Source of the DNA: an uncultured Eubacteriales bacterium
GTDB lineage: Bacteria > Bacillota > Clostridia > Christensenellales > UBA1242
Direction of reading: 5' to 3'
DNA: 6,234 nt
NCBI GenBank assembly: GCA_948514155.1
Contig: CAOQYA010000014.1
Location: 1 to 6,234, forward strand
In this document: in pieces, positions 1 to 5,763 of the stretch
Position numbering within the stretch: position 1 is the stretch's first letter
Layout: every line of letters starts with the position of its first letter
Position numbers and translations under genes: made by a program
Notes under the pieces: generated by a model
Seen by the model: only the letters and a program-made list of their open reading frames with translations
The model's database searches: none
What the model was told of the DNA's origin: nothing

Positions 1-354
1 ACGGATGTCGAACTCAAAAGGGCGAGAGAGGAGGGCGAAATAAGCGTGATTGAAGCCTTTTTGCCAAGTCTTGACACATTTAAAGTTGCGAAAAAATCGA
101 TTCCAGACGAGAAAGTTCTAAGCGGAGTGGAAATGATTGAAAATTCCATTCTGGCGGCGCTCAAAAGTTTGGGTGTTGAAAGAATTGAGGCTATCGGCTC
201 TGCCTATGACCCGCATCTTCACAACGCAATCGCCGTTATGAGAGACGAGGGCAAAGAAAATGATATCGTCCTGGACGAATATCAAGCCGGATATAAATAT
301 AAAGAAAAAGTCATTAGATATTCAAAAGTCATTGTCAATAAAAAGGAGGATTAA
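1..354 (+). CDS. grpE: GrpE, nucleotide exchange factor for DnaK (5' partial)
   Basis: The frame is open from base 1, so the N-terminus lies outside the window; the first ATG (46) is internal. The 117 visible residues cover the end of the long helix and the C-terminal beta domain. FLPSLDTF (visible residues 20-27) matches the GrpE pattern FLPxLDNF, GVEMI (42-46) starts the four-helix-bundle part, YDPHLHNAI (69-77) matches the family FDPxxHEAV, and GYKYKEKVIRYSKVIV (97-112) is the typical end. Known role: a cytoplasmic homodimer that opens the DnaK nucleotide-binding domain to release ADP. The stop codon is 4 bases before the dnaK start and the dnaK ribosome binding site lies inside its last codons, so the two are translationally linked. 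An hrcA gene may lie upstream, as in many Firmicutes, but it is not visible. Confidence 0.95.
   Translation, partial: TDVELKRAREEGEISVIEAFLPSLDTFKVAKKSIPDEKVLSGVEMIENSILAALKSLGVERIEAIGSAYDPHLHNAIAVMRDEGKENDIVLDEYQAGYKYKEKVIRYSKVIVNKKED
344..349 (+). promoter_or_regulatory. Shine-Dalgarno of dnaK, decides the ATG at 359
   Basis: AGGAGG lies 9 bases before the ATG at 359. The same frame is open back to an ATG at 260, but that start would lie inside grpE, has no comparable site, and would add 33 residues not found on DnaK proteins. The 359 start gives the standard N-terminus MGKIIGIDLGTT. Confidence 0.9.
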
Positions 355-358
355 AATT

Positions 359-2170
359 ATGGGAAAAATTATTGGAATAGACCTTGGAACAACTAACTCT
401 TGCGTGGCTGTTATGGAGGGCGGAAAGCCTACAGTTATCGCTAACTCGGAGGGCGACAGAACAACACCTAGCGTGGTGGCTGTCACAAAAGAAGGCGAGC
501 GCCTTGTGGGAAAGGTGGCTAAGCGCCAGGCTGTTGTAAACAGCGACAACACTGTTATGTCGATTAAAAGAGAAATGGGCTCAAACTACAAGGCATCTCT
601 TGGCGGAAAACAATATTCTCCACAAGAAATTTCGGCTATGGTGCTTGCAAAACTTAAAAGCGACGCTGAAAGTTACATCGGCTCGCCTGTAACTCAAGCC
701 GTTATCACCGTGCCTGCATATTTTAACGACTCGCAGCGCCAGGCAACTAAGGACGCCGGAAAGATAGCCGGACTTGAAGTTCTTAGAATTATCAATGAGC
801 CAACTGCGGCCGCTCTTGCATATGGGCTTGACAAGGGCGAGAATTCCAATCAGAAAATTCTCGTGTATGACCTAGGCGGAGGAACATTCGATGTTTCCAT
901 TCTTGAAATTGGCGACGGCGTTTTCGAAGTGCTCTCCACAAACGGAAACACTCGTCTTGGCGGAGACGACTTCGATAACAGAATTATCGACCTTCTCGTT
1001 GAAGAGTTCAAGAAAGAAAACGGCACAGACCTTTCTAAAGATAAACTTGCTATGCAGAGACTTAAAGAGGCTGCTGAAAAGGCTAAGATTGACCTTTCGG
1101 CAACTCCTAAAACAACAATCTCTCTTCCATTCATTTCGGCTGATGCAAACGGCCCTAAACATATGGAATATGAACTTTCACGCGCAAAGTTTGACGCTAT
1201 CACCGAAGACCTTGTTAAGGAAACAGTTGAGTGCTGCAAGCGCGCGCTCAGCGACGCAAAACTGACAAACTCTGGCATCGACAAAGTTATCCTTGTGGGC
1301 GGCTCAACAAGAATTCCTGCTGTGTTTGAGGCTGTTAAGGCTTTCACCGGCAAAGAGCCATACAAGGGCGTTAACCCAGACGAGTGCGTGGCTGTTGGTG
1401 CTGCAATTCAGGCAGGTGTGCTTGGCGGAGAAGTTAAAGATGTGCTTCTTCTTGATGTTACACCGCTCTCACTTGGAATTGAAACCTTGGGTGGAGTTTT
1501 CACAAAGCTTATCGAGAGAAACACCACAATTCCAACAAAGAAATCACAGATTTTCTCAACTGCTGCCGACAATCAGCCGGGCGTGGACATCCATGTTCTG
1601 CAGGGCGAAAGAGAGTTTGCTGCTCAGAACAAAACTCTTGGCAGGTTCCAACTTTCAGACATCCCACCAGCACCTAGAGGAGTGCCTCAAATTGAAGTTA
1701 CATTCGATATCGACGCAAACGGCATTGTGAAAGTTTCGGCTAAAGACCTTGGAACTAACAAGGAGCAAAACATCACAATCACAGCATCGTCAAATCTTAA
1801 AGACGAAGATATCGAAAAGGCGATTAAAGAAGCAGAGGCTCATGCTGAAGAGGATAAGAAGAGGAAAGAACTTGTTGAGACCAAAAATCAGGCCGACAAC
1901 ATGGTCTACAGCCTTGAGAAAATGCTCAAAGAAAACGGCGACAAACTTTCGGAAGAAGACAAGAAAACTCTTGAAGCGGAAATTGAGAAAGACAAGAAGA
2001 TTTTTGAAGGCGACAACCTTGACGAAATTAAGGCTGCGCTCGAAAGCCTCACAAAAGTTTCCAATGATGTTTTCACAAAGATGTATCAAGCGGCGGGCGC
2101 TAACGCTCAGAGCGCGGATGCAAATAAAGATAAAAAAGAGGACGGCGACCCAGAAGTTGTTGTTGAATAA
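359..2170 (+). CDS. dnaK: Molecular chaperone DnaK (Hsp70)
   Basis: A complete 603-residue Hsp70, near the usual 605-640. It is a cytoplasmic ATPase that binds and releases exposed hydrophobic segments of unfolded proteins, stimulated by DnaJ and reset by GrpE. The nucleotide-binding domain shows phosphate 1 (GIDLGTTNS, residues 6-14), the connect motif (INEPTAAALAYG, 145-156), phosphate 2 (DLGGGTFDVS, 171-180) and the adenosine motif (ILVGGSTRIPAV, 311-322). The interdomain linker DVLLLDVTP is at 361-369. The beta-sandwich substrate domain follows to about 480, then a charged helical lid to about 578. The region at 70-90 lacks the insert of roughly two dozen residues seen in E. coli DnaK, a monoderm (Firmicutes-type) feature. 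The C-terminal tail is short and acidic and ends GDPEVVVE. No terminator is seen after it, so transcription probably continues into the next gene. Confidence 0.99.
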   Translation: MGKIIGIDLGTTNSCVAVMEGGKPTVIANSEGDRTTPSVVAVTKEGERLVGKVAKRQAVVNSDNTVMSIKREMGSNYKASLGGKQYSPQEISAMVLAKLKSDAESYIGSPVTQAVITVPAYFNDSQRQATKDAGKIAGLEVLRIINEPTAAALAYGLDKGENSNQKILVYDLGGGTFDVSILEIGDGVFEVLSTNGNTRLGGDDFDNRIIDLLVEEFKKENGTDLSKDKLAMQRLKEAAEKAKIDLSATPKTTISLPFISADANGPKHMEYELSRAKFDAITEDLVKETVECCKRALSDAKLTNSGIDKVILVGGSTRIPAVFEAVKAFTGKEPYKGVNPDECVAVGAAIQAGVLGGEVKDVLLLDVTPLSLGIETLGGVFTKLIERNTTIPTKKSQIFSTAADNQPGVDIHVLQGEREFAAQNKTLGRFQLSDIPPAPRGVPQIEVTFDIDANGIVKVSAKDLGTNKEQNITITASSNLKDEDIEKAIKEAEAHAEEDKKRKELVETKNQADNMVYSLEKMLKENGDKLSEEDKKTLEAEIEKDKKIFEGDNLDEIKAALESLTKVSNDVFTKMYQAAGANAQSADANKDKKEDGDPEVVVE

Positions 2171-2184
2171 ACGGCTCTCTTTTG

Positions 2185-2201
2185 CTCAATAGAAAATTGG
2201 G
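2185..2201 (+). other. Possible hairpin masking the next gene's ribosome binding site
   Basis: CTCAAT (2185-2190) can pair with ATTGGG (2196-2201) around the loop AGAAA, giving six pairs including one G-U. The 3' arm takes up part of the G-run that serves as ribosome binding site for the gene at 2210. There is no following U-run, so it is not a terminator. The pairing is seen in the sequence; any regulatory role is inference, and a stem this short may be chance. Confidence 0.25.
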
Positions 2202-2205
2202 GGGG
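2199..2205 (+). promoter_or_regulatory. Atypical poly-G ribosome binding site of the pyrophosphatase-like gene
   Basis: Seven G residues lie 4 bases before the ATG at 2210. No AGGAGG is present. A G-run can still pair with the CCUCC of 16S rRNA, using G-U wobble. A similar G-run precedes mtaB. Confidence 0.6.
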
Positions 2206-2209
2206 AAAT

Positions 2210-2548
2210 ATGGAAACGAAAGATTATATCGGCAAGAAAGTTAAAGTTGTTATGGATAGGCCTATGGGAAGCAAGCATCCAAAACATGGCTTTGTTTATC
2301 CCGTTAACTATGGATATATCCCAAACACAATCTCTGGCGATGGCGAAGAACTCGACGCATATGTGCTTGGCGAGTTTAAGCCGCTTGAAACTTTTGAGGG
2401 CGTGGTGAAAGGCTATATTCACAGGCTTAACGATAACGACGACAAACTTCTTGTTATGGCAGAAGATAAAGAATACTCGGACGAGGCCATTAGGGCTTTA
2501 ACTGAATTTCAAGAAAGATTTTTTAAAAGCGAAATAGTTAGAAATTAG
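2210..2548 (+). CDS. Small divergent inorganic pyrophosphatase-family protein
   Basis: A 112-residue soluble protein of the family I inorganic pyrophosphatase fold. VYPVNYGYIPNTISGDGEELD (residues 29-49, in parts) resembles the E. coli enzyme around FYPCNYGYI and DGDPVD. Aligned by eye, Y30, Y34, D44 and D49 match E. coli Y51, Y55, D65 and D70, but E46 replaces D67, the catalytic-site aspartate, and E47 replaces the proline. The stretch between D16 and Y30 is about 17 residues shorter than in E. coli, so the counterparts of K29, E31 and R43 seem to be absent. NDNDDK (74-79) may provide the later metal-binding acidic residues. The typical enzyme has about 175 residues. I believe similar short proteins are annotated as inorganic pyrophosphatase in other Clostridia. 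It may hydrolyse pyrophosphate, use another substrate, or bind without catalysis. It lies 39 bases after dnaK and 39 before dnaJ with no terminator, so it is probably co-transcribed with the chaperones. Confidence 0.8.
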   Translation: METKDYIGKKVKVVMDRPMGSKHPKHGFVYPVNYGYIPNTISGDGEELDAYVLGEFKPLETFEGVVKGYIHRLNDNDDKLLVMAEDKEYSDEAIRALTEFQERFFKSEIVRN

Positions 2549-2552
2549 ACTT

Positions 2553-2578
2553 TGTGGGGCGAGACTTCGTAAGCCACA
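2553..2578 (+). other. Possible hairpin abutting the dnaJ ribosome binding site
   Basis: TGTGG (2553-2557) can pair with CCACA (2574-2578). Inside it CGA (2560-2562) can pair with TCG (2567-2569) around GACT, leaving internal loops. The last paired base is the first base of the AGGAGG site of dnaJ, so a ribosome would have to compete with the fold. There is no U-run, so it is not a terminator. Function is inference. Confidence 0.3.
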
Positions 2579-2583
2579 GGAGG
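2578..2583 (+). promoter_or_regulatory. Shine-Dalgarno of dnaJ
   Basis: AGGAGG, with only 4 bases (AAGA) before the ATG at 2588. The match is perfect but the spacing is shorter than the usual 5 to 9. Confidence 0.85.
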
Positions 2584-2587
2584 AAGA

Positions 2588-3700
2588 ATGGCAAATAAGG
2601 ACTATTATAAAATTTTAGGTGTGGAAAAGAGCGCGAGTGCCGACGAAATTAAGTCGGCATATCGTCGTCTTGCAAAAAAATATCACCCAGACCTTAACCC
2701 CGGCGAGGAGGCTGCCGCAAAGTTTAAGGAAATTAACGAAGCATACGAAGTTCTCGGCGACGACAAGAAAAGGGCTAATTATGACCAGTTTGGCTCTGCC
2801 GACGGCCCGCAGTTTAACGGCGGGAGCGGCTTTGGCGACTTCTTTAGCGGCGGCGGAGGAGGCTTTTCAGATATTTTCTCCGACATTTTTTCTGCTTTTG
2901 GCGGAGGGGCTTCAAGAGGCAGGGTTATGGAAAGGGGAGACGATATCTTCCTTAGCATGAATTTATCTTTCGAAGAAGCGTGTTTCGGCGTGGAAAAAAA
3001 TGTCACCTTCTCCAAGATTGAAAAGTGCCCAGATTGCAGCGGCACGGGCGCAAAGAACGGGAAGGAATTTTCGGTCTGCCCAGAATGCCACGGCAGCGGC
3101 AGAGTGCGTTTTCAGCAGAACACCATGTTTGGCGCAACGATAAGAGAAGCGGGCTGCACAAGGTGCAATGCAACCGGAAAAATTATCAAAGAAAAATGCG
3201 ACACTTGCTCTGGCAAAGGCTACAAAAAAATCACAAAAACAGTTAAAGTTAAAGTGCCTGCGGGAATTGACGACGGCCAGACAATAAGAATGCGCGGCGA
3301 GGGCAATGCCCCGGTGCGCGAAGGCGAAAATGGCGACCTTAACATCAAAGTTTCTGTTTCTTCGCACAAACTCTTAGTTCGAAAGGGAGTGGACATATAT
3401 CTTGACCTTTATATTCCGTTCACAAAGGCGCTGCTTGGCACAAAAATTGAAATTCCAACTCTTAAAGGCCCTTACACTTTAACAATTCCAGAACTCACTG
3501 CAAGCGGCACAGTTATGCGGCTTAAAAATAAGGGCGTGAAGGTGCTAAATCGCGACGCATATGGCGATATGCTTGTGTCGATTAAAGCAGAGCCGCCAAA
3601 GAACTTAGATAGAAATCTGAAAAAAGAACTGGAAGAACTCGACGCCAAAGTCGACCCGAAAAACTATTCCAAATATCAAAACTTTTTGTCAAAAAGGTGA
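2588..3700 (+). CDS. dnaJ: Co-chaperone DnaJ (Hsp40)
   Basis: A complete 370-residue class I (type A) DnaJ, normal in length. It delivers unfolded clients to DnaK and stimulates its ATPase. The J domain covers about residues 4-68 with the essential HPD at 33-35. A glycine/phenylalanine-rich linker follows (about 74-107, with GGSGFGDFFSGGGGGF). The zinc-binding region has all four cysteine pairs: CPDCSGTG (147-154), CPECHGSG (164-171), CTRCNATG (190-197) and CDTCSGKG (204-211). The third repeat has alanine in place of the first glycine, but its zinc ligands are intact. The client-binding beta domains follow, with GQTIRMRGEGNAP (230-242) and LGTKIEIPTLKG (283-294). It is the last gene of the chaperone unit: its final codons and TGA stop form the 5' arm of an intrinsic terminator. 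Confidence 0.99.
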   Translation: MANKDYYKILGVEKSASADEIKSAYRRLAKKYHPDLNPGEEAAAKFKEINEAYEVLGDDKKRANYDQFGSADGPQFNGGSGFGDFFSGGGGGFSDIFSDIFSAFGGGASRGRVMERGDDIFLSMNLSFEEACFGVEKNVTFSKIEKCPDCSGTGAKNGKEFSVCPECHGSGRVRFQQNTMFGATIREAGCTRCNATGKIIKEKCDTCSGKGYKKITKTVKVKVPAGIDDGQTIRMRGEGNAPVREGENGDLNIKVSVSSHKLLVRKGVDIYLDLYIPFTKALLGTKIEIPTLKGPYTLTIPELTASGTVMRLKNKGVKVLNRDAYGDMLVSIKAEPPKNLDRNLKKELEELDAKVDPKNYSKYQNFLSKR

Positions 3701-3725
3701 AATGTGTAGACATTTCGCTTTTTTT
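3691..3725 (+). terminator. Intrinsic terminator overlapping the dnaJ stop codon
   Basis: GAAATGT (3699-3705) pairs perfectly with ACATTTC (3710-3716) around the loop GTAG. The stem extends outward through two G-U wobbles and one G-C pair (3696-3698 with 3717-3719). A further A-run (3691-3695) can pair with the T-run at 3719-3725. The seven T residues make this a classical Rho-independent terminator. The TGA stop (3698-3700) lies in the 5' arm, so a ribosome ending dnaJ would cover part of the stem. Confidence 0.85.
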
Positions 3726-3735
3726 AATGTAGAAT
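3707..3735 (+). promoter_or_regulatory. Sigma-A-type promoter for rsmE-mtaB, probably leaderless
   Basis: -35 TAGACA (3707-3712, 5 of 6 to consensus), a 17-base spacer, and -10 TAGAAT (3730-3735, 5 of 6). The -35 lies in the loop and 3' arm of the dnaJ terminator. The base at the usual start distance, 7 bases beyond the -10, is the G of the GTG at 3743. That would give an mRNA beginning at its start codon. The elements are seen; their use is inferred. Confidence 0.65.
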
Positions 3736-3742
3736 GTTTGCC

Positions 3743-4444
3743 GTGAAAAGATTTATCGCAAGAATTGAAAAAGACTTTGCATTAATTGAGGCGGAAGAGT
3801 TAAATCACCTCAAAAATGTTTTGCGCCTTAAAGAGGGCGACGAGGTTATCGTTATCAACGGCGACGGAAACGAATATCTGGGCGAAATTTTTAAAATAGA
3901 TAAAAATAAAGCGCAAATTGCAATAAAATCACAAAAAATATGTGAAAATAACCCTAAAAATAGCATTTCGCTGTTTATTTCAGCCATCAAGCGTGAAAAA
4001 CTTGAACTTGTTGTGCAGAAGGCAGTTGAGTGTGGAGTGAAAAAACTTTACATTTTTGAAAGCGATTTTTCTGCAATGAAACTCTCTGGCGAGCGCCTTT
4101 CGAGATATGAAAAAATCATGTTCTCTTCGCTCAAACAGTGCGAGAGAGCGGATGCAATGAAAATTGAAATTTTATCTTTCAAGGAGATGCTTTCTCTTTT
4201 TGCAAAGTGCAAGACAAAACTTTTTGCCAACGAAAGAGAGGGCGAGCCTTTCGAATTTTCAACATTAAAAAATGCAAAAGAGATTGGCATCCTCGTGGGC
4301 TGCGAAGGCGGCTTTTCTGCGGACGAGAAAAAAGAGATTTTGAAGTGCAAGCCGGAAAACATCTCGCTTGGAAACAGAATTTTAAGGGCGGAAACTGCGG
4401 CAATTTTACTTTCTGGAATTGCAAGTCTTTTTTCGGGCAACTAA
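3743..4444 (+). CDS. rsmE: RsmE, 16S rRNA (uracil-1498-N3)-methyltransferase
   Basis: SPOUT-class methyltransferase that methylates N3 of U1498 of 16S rRNA in the small subunit using S-adenosylmethionine. From the GTG at 3743 it has 233 residues, close to the usual 240-255. An N-terminal PUA-like domain (about 1-68) contains NHLKNVLRLKEGDEV (21-35). The SPOUT domain shows KREKLELVVQKAVECGV (83-99), VGCEGGFSADE (185-195) and LGNRILRAETA (209-219), which form the knotted cofactor site. The usual sequences are GPEGG and LGPRxLRxETA, so proline is replaced twice (C187, N211). An in-frame ATG at 3734 would add three residues, but it lies inside the predicted -10 and neither start has a Shine-Dalgarno site. 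GTG gives MKRFIA, which aligns with B. subtilis MQRYFI. mtaB follows 13 bases later, probably in the same transcript. The function call is firm; the start is less so. Confidence 0.93.
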   Translation: MKRFIARIEKDFALIEAEELNHLKNVLRLKEGDEVIVINGDGNEYLGEIFKIDKNKAQIAIKSQKICENNPKNSISLFISAIKREKLELVVQKAVECGVKKLYIFESDFSAMKLSGERLSRYEKIMFSSLKQCERADAMKIEILSFKEMLSLFAKCKTKLFANEREGEPFEFSTLKNAKEIGILVGCEGGFSADEKKEILKCKPENISLGNRILRAETAAILLSGIASLFSGN

Positions 4445-4446
4445 AA

Positions 4447-4454
4447 GGGGGGAG
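4447..4454 (+). promoter_or_regulatory. Poly-G ribosome binding site of mtaB
   Basis: GGGGGGAG lies 3 bases before the ATG at 4458; the run of six G ends 5 bases before it. It favours the 4458 start over an in-frame ATG at 4419, which lies inside rsmE and would add 13 residues before the conserved MKVCVLTLGC. Confidence 0.7.
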
Positions 4455-4457
4455 AGA

Positions 4458-5699
4458 ATGAAAGTTTGTGTGCTCACCCTGGGCTGCAAGGTGAATAAAT
4501 ATGAAAGCGACAGCCTTTTAAATTCCTTCAAAAAAAATGGCTATGAAATTTCCGATAAACTTGAACGGGCGGATGTGTATGTGATAAACTCCTGCGCCGT
4601 CACAAGTGAGGCGGAGAAAAAATCAAGGCAAATGATTGCCCGCGCGCTTAAGTTTAATCGCGAAGCACAAGTGTATGTTTGCGGCTGCGCGGCGCAGCAT
4701 AACCCCGGGCAGTTCGCAGGCAAGGCAAAACTTGTTAAGGGCGTGGCAAATAAGGGAGCAATCGTGAGCCTTGAAGGCGAGGGCGAAAATTTAGACGAAG
4801 TGCCGAAAGAATATGAGGAGTGCGAGTTTTCGCTTCAGCCGCGCACTCGTGCATACATAAAAGTGCAGGACGGATGCAACAATTTTTGCTCCTATTGCAT
4901 CATTCCATATTTAAGGGGAAGAAGCCGCTCAAGGGAAATTGAAAGCGTTGTGAAAGAAGTTAAAGACCTCTCTTCAGACATTAAAGAAATTGTGCTGACG
5001 GGCATCAATCTTTCCGATTATCGCATAGATGGGCAACTTGCGCTAATATCGCTTCTTGAAAAACTTGATAAGTTCGGTTTTCGCATGAGGCTCTCTTCTA
5101 TGGAAGAGGTGATTGCAAATGAAGATTTTATCGCAAGGCTTTCAAGGCTTCAAAACTTTTGCCCGCATTTTCATTTGTCGCTTCAAAGCGGCAGCGCGAG
5201 CGTTTTAAAGCGCATGAACAGGCGCTACACTCCGGACGAGTTTTTTAAGGCGTGCAATCTTATTCGCAAATATTTCCCACTGGCATCGATAACAACAGAT
5301 GTTATCGTCGGCTTCCCGGGCGAGAGCGAGGAAGAGTTTAACGAGACCAAAGAGTTTATCGAAAAAGTAAATTTTTCGGGCCTTCATGTCTTCCCCTATT
5401 CGCGTCGAGAGGGCACGGGGGCGGCGCGAATGGTGGATATGGCCGGCGAGATAAAGAAGAGGCGCGCCGCGTGTTTGTCCGAACTTGATAAGAGACTTAG
5501 GCAAAACTTTGTTAAAGAAAACAAATTTGTTAAGGTGCTGATTGAAGAAAGTAGCCCCGGCAAGAGCGAGGGCTTTTCCGAAAACTACATAAAGTGCCAT
5601 TTTGATATGGCTCTTCCAGTCGGCGCGATAGTCGATGCTGAGATAATCGAAGAAATTAGCGGCGAGGCAAAGGCAAAAATAATCTGCAAAAACGCTTGA
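4458..5699 (+). CDS. mtaB: MtaB, tRNA t6A37 methylthiotransferase (radical SAM)
   Basis: A 413-residue enzyme that converts N6-threonylcarbamoyladenosine at position 37 of ANN-decoding tRNAs to its 2-methylthio form. It uses two iron-sulfur clusters and S-adenosylmethionine. The N-terminal methylthiotransferase domain carries the first cluster ligands: C10 in LTLGCKVNKYESD, C46 in INSCAVT and C77 in CGCAAQ. C75 is an extra nearby cysteine. The radical SAM domain has C140, C144 and C147 in DGCNNFCSYCIIPYLRG (138-154), and RLSSMEE (211-217) corresponds to the family RLSSIEP. A TRAM-like RNA-binding region closes the protein (about 350-410). LGCKVN and this neighbourhood point to MtaB (YqeV) rather than MiaB or RimO. 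Its TGA stop lies within the -35 box of the rpsU promoter. No terminator separates it from rpsU, so some readthrough is possible. Confidence 0.95.
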   Translation: MKVCVLTLGCKVNKYESDSLLNSFKKNGYEISDKLERADVYVINSCAVTSEAEKKSRQMIARALKFNREAQVYVCGCAAQHNPGQFAGKAKLVKGVANKGAIVSLEGEGENLDEVPKEYEECEFSLQPRTRAYIKVQDGCNNFCSYCIIPYLRGRSRSREIESVVKEVKDLSSDIKEIVLTGINLSDYRIDGQLALISLLEKLDKFGFRMRLSSMEEVIANEDFIARLSRLQNFCPHFHLSLQSGSASVLKRMNRRYTPDEFFKACNLIRKYFPLASITTDVIVGFPGESEEEFNETKEFIEKVNFSGLHVFPYSRREGTGAARMVDMAGEIKKRRAACLSELDKRLRQNFVKENKFVKVLIEESSPGKSEGFSENYIKCHFDMALPVGAIVDAEIIEEISGEAKAKIICKNA

Positions 5700-5724
5700 C
5701 ATTTTAAAGAAAAGAGCATATAAT
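5696..5724 (+). promoter_or_regulatory. Perfect consensus sigma-A promoter of rpsU
   Basis: TTGACA (5696-5701), a 17-base spacer and TATAAT (5719-5724): all 12 bases match consensus at the ideal spacing. Transcription should start near 5730-5732, giving a leader of about 33 bases. The -35 includes the TGA stop of mtaB (5697-5699). Strong expression fits a ribosomal protein. Confidence 0.92.
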
Positions 5725-5748
5725 CAAAGGGTAAAATTTTGGACCTAG

Positions 5749-5757
5749 AAGGTGGTG
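5749..5757 (+). promoter_or_regulatory. Shine-Dalgarno of rpsU, decides the TTG start
   Basis: AAGGTGGTG differs at one base from AAGGAGGTG, the complement of the 16S rRNA tail, and lies 6 bases before the TTG at 5764. Two in-frame GTG codons (5752, 5755) are inside the site itself and so cannot serve as starts. Confidence 0.85.
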
Positions 5758-5763
5758 ATAAAG

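Noticed and set aside
71..76. TTGACA inside grpE as a possible internal promoter for dnaK
   Set aside because: No -10-like sequence occurs 16-18 bases downstream (the region is A-rich then TCGATT), and the bases encode a conserved Leu-Asp-Thr in GrpE.
260..358. Upstream ATG extending DnaK by 33 residues
   Set aside because: The extension overlaps grpE, does not resemble any DnaK N-terminus, and the AGGAGG site points to 359.
850..1365. Long reading frame on the minus strand within dnaK
   Set aside because: It is the shadow of a strongly conserved coding sequence and encodes no recognisable protein.
2963..3367. Minus-strand reading frame of 134 codons within dnaJ
   Set aside because: It lies opposite the cysteine-rich region of DnaJ and has no ribosome binding site or family likeness.
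4530..4537. Run of eight A in mtaB as programmed frameshift site
   Set aside because: The reading frame continues with conserved MtaB sequence on both sides and no alternate-frame product is evident.
5743..5753. ACC/GGT pairing in the rpsU leader as an S21 or regulatory hairpin
   Set aside because: Only three pairs are possible, too few to support a structure.
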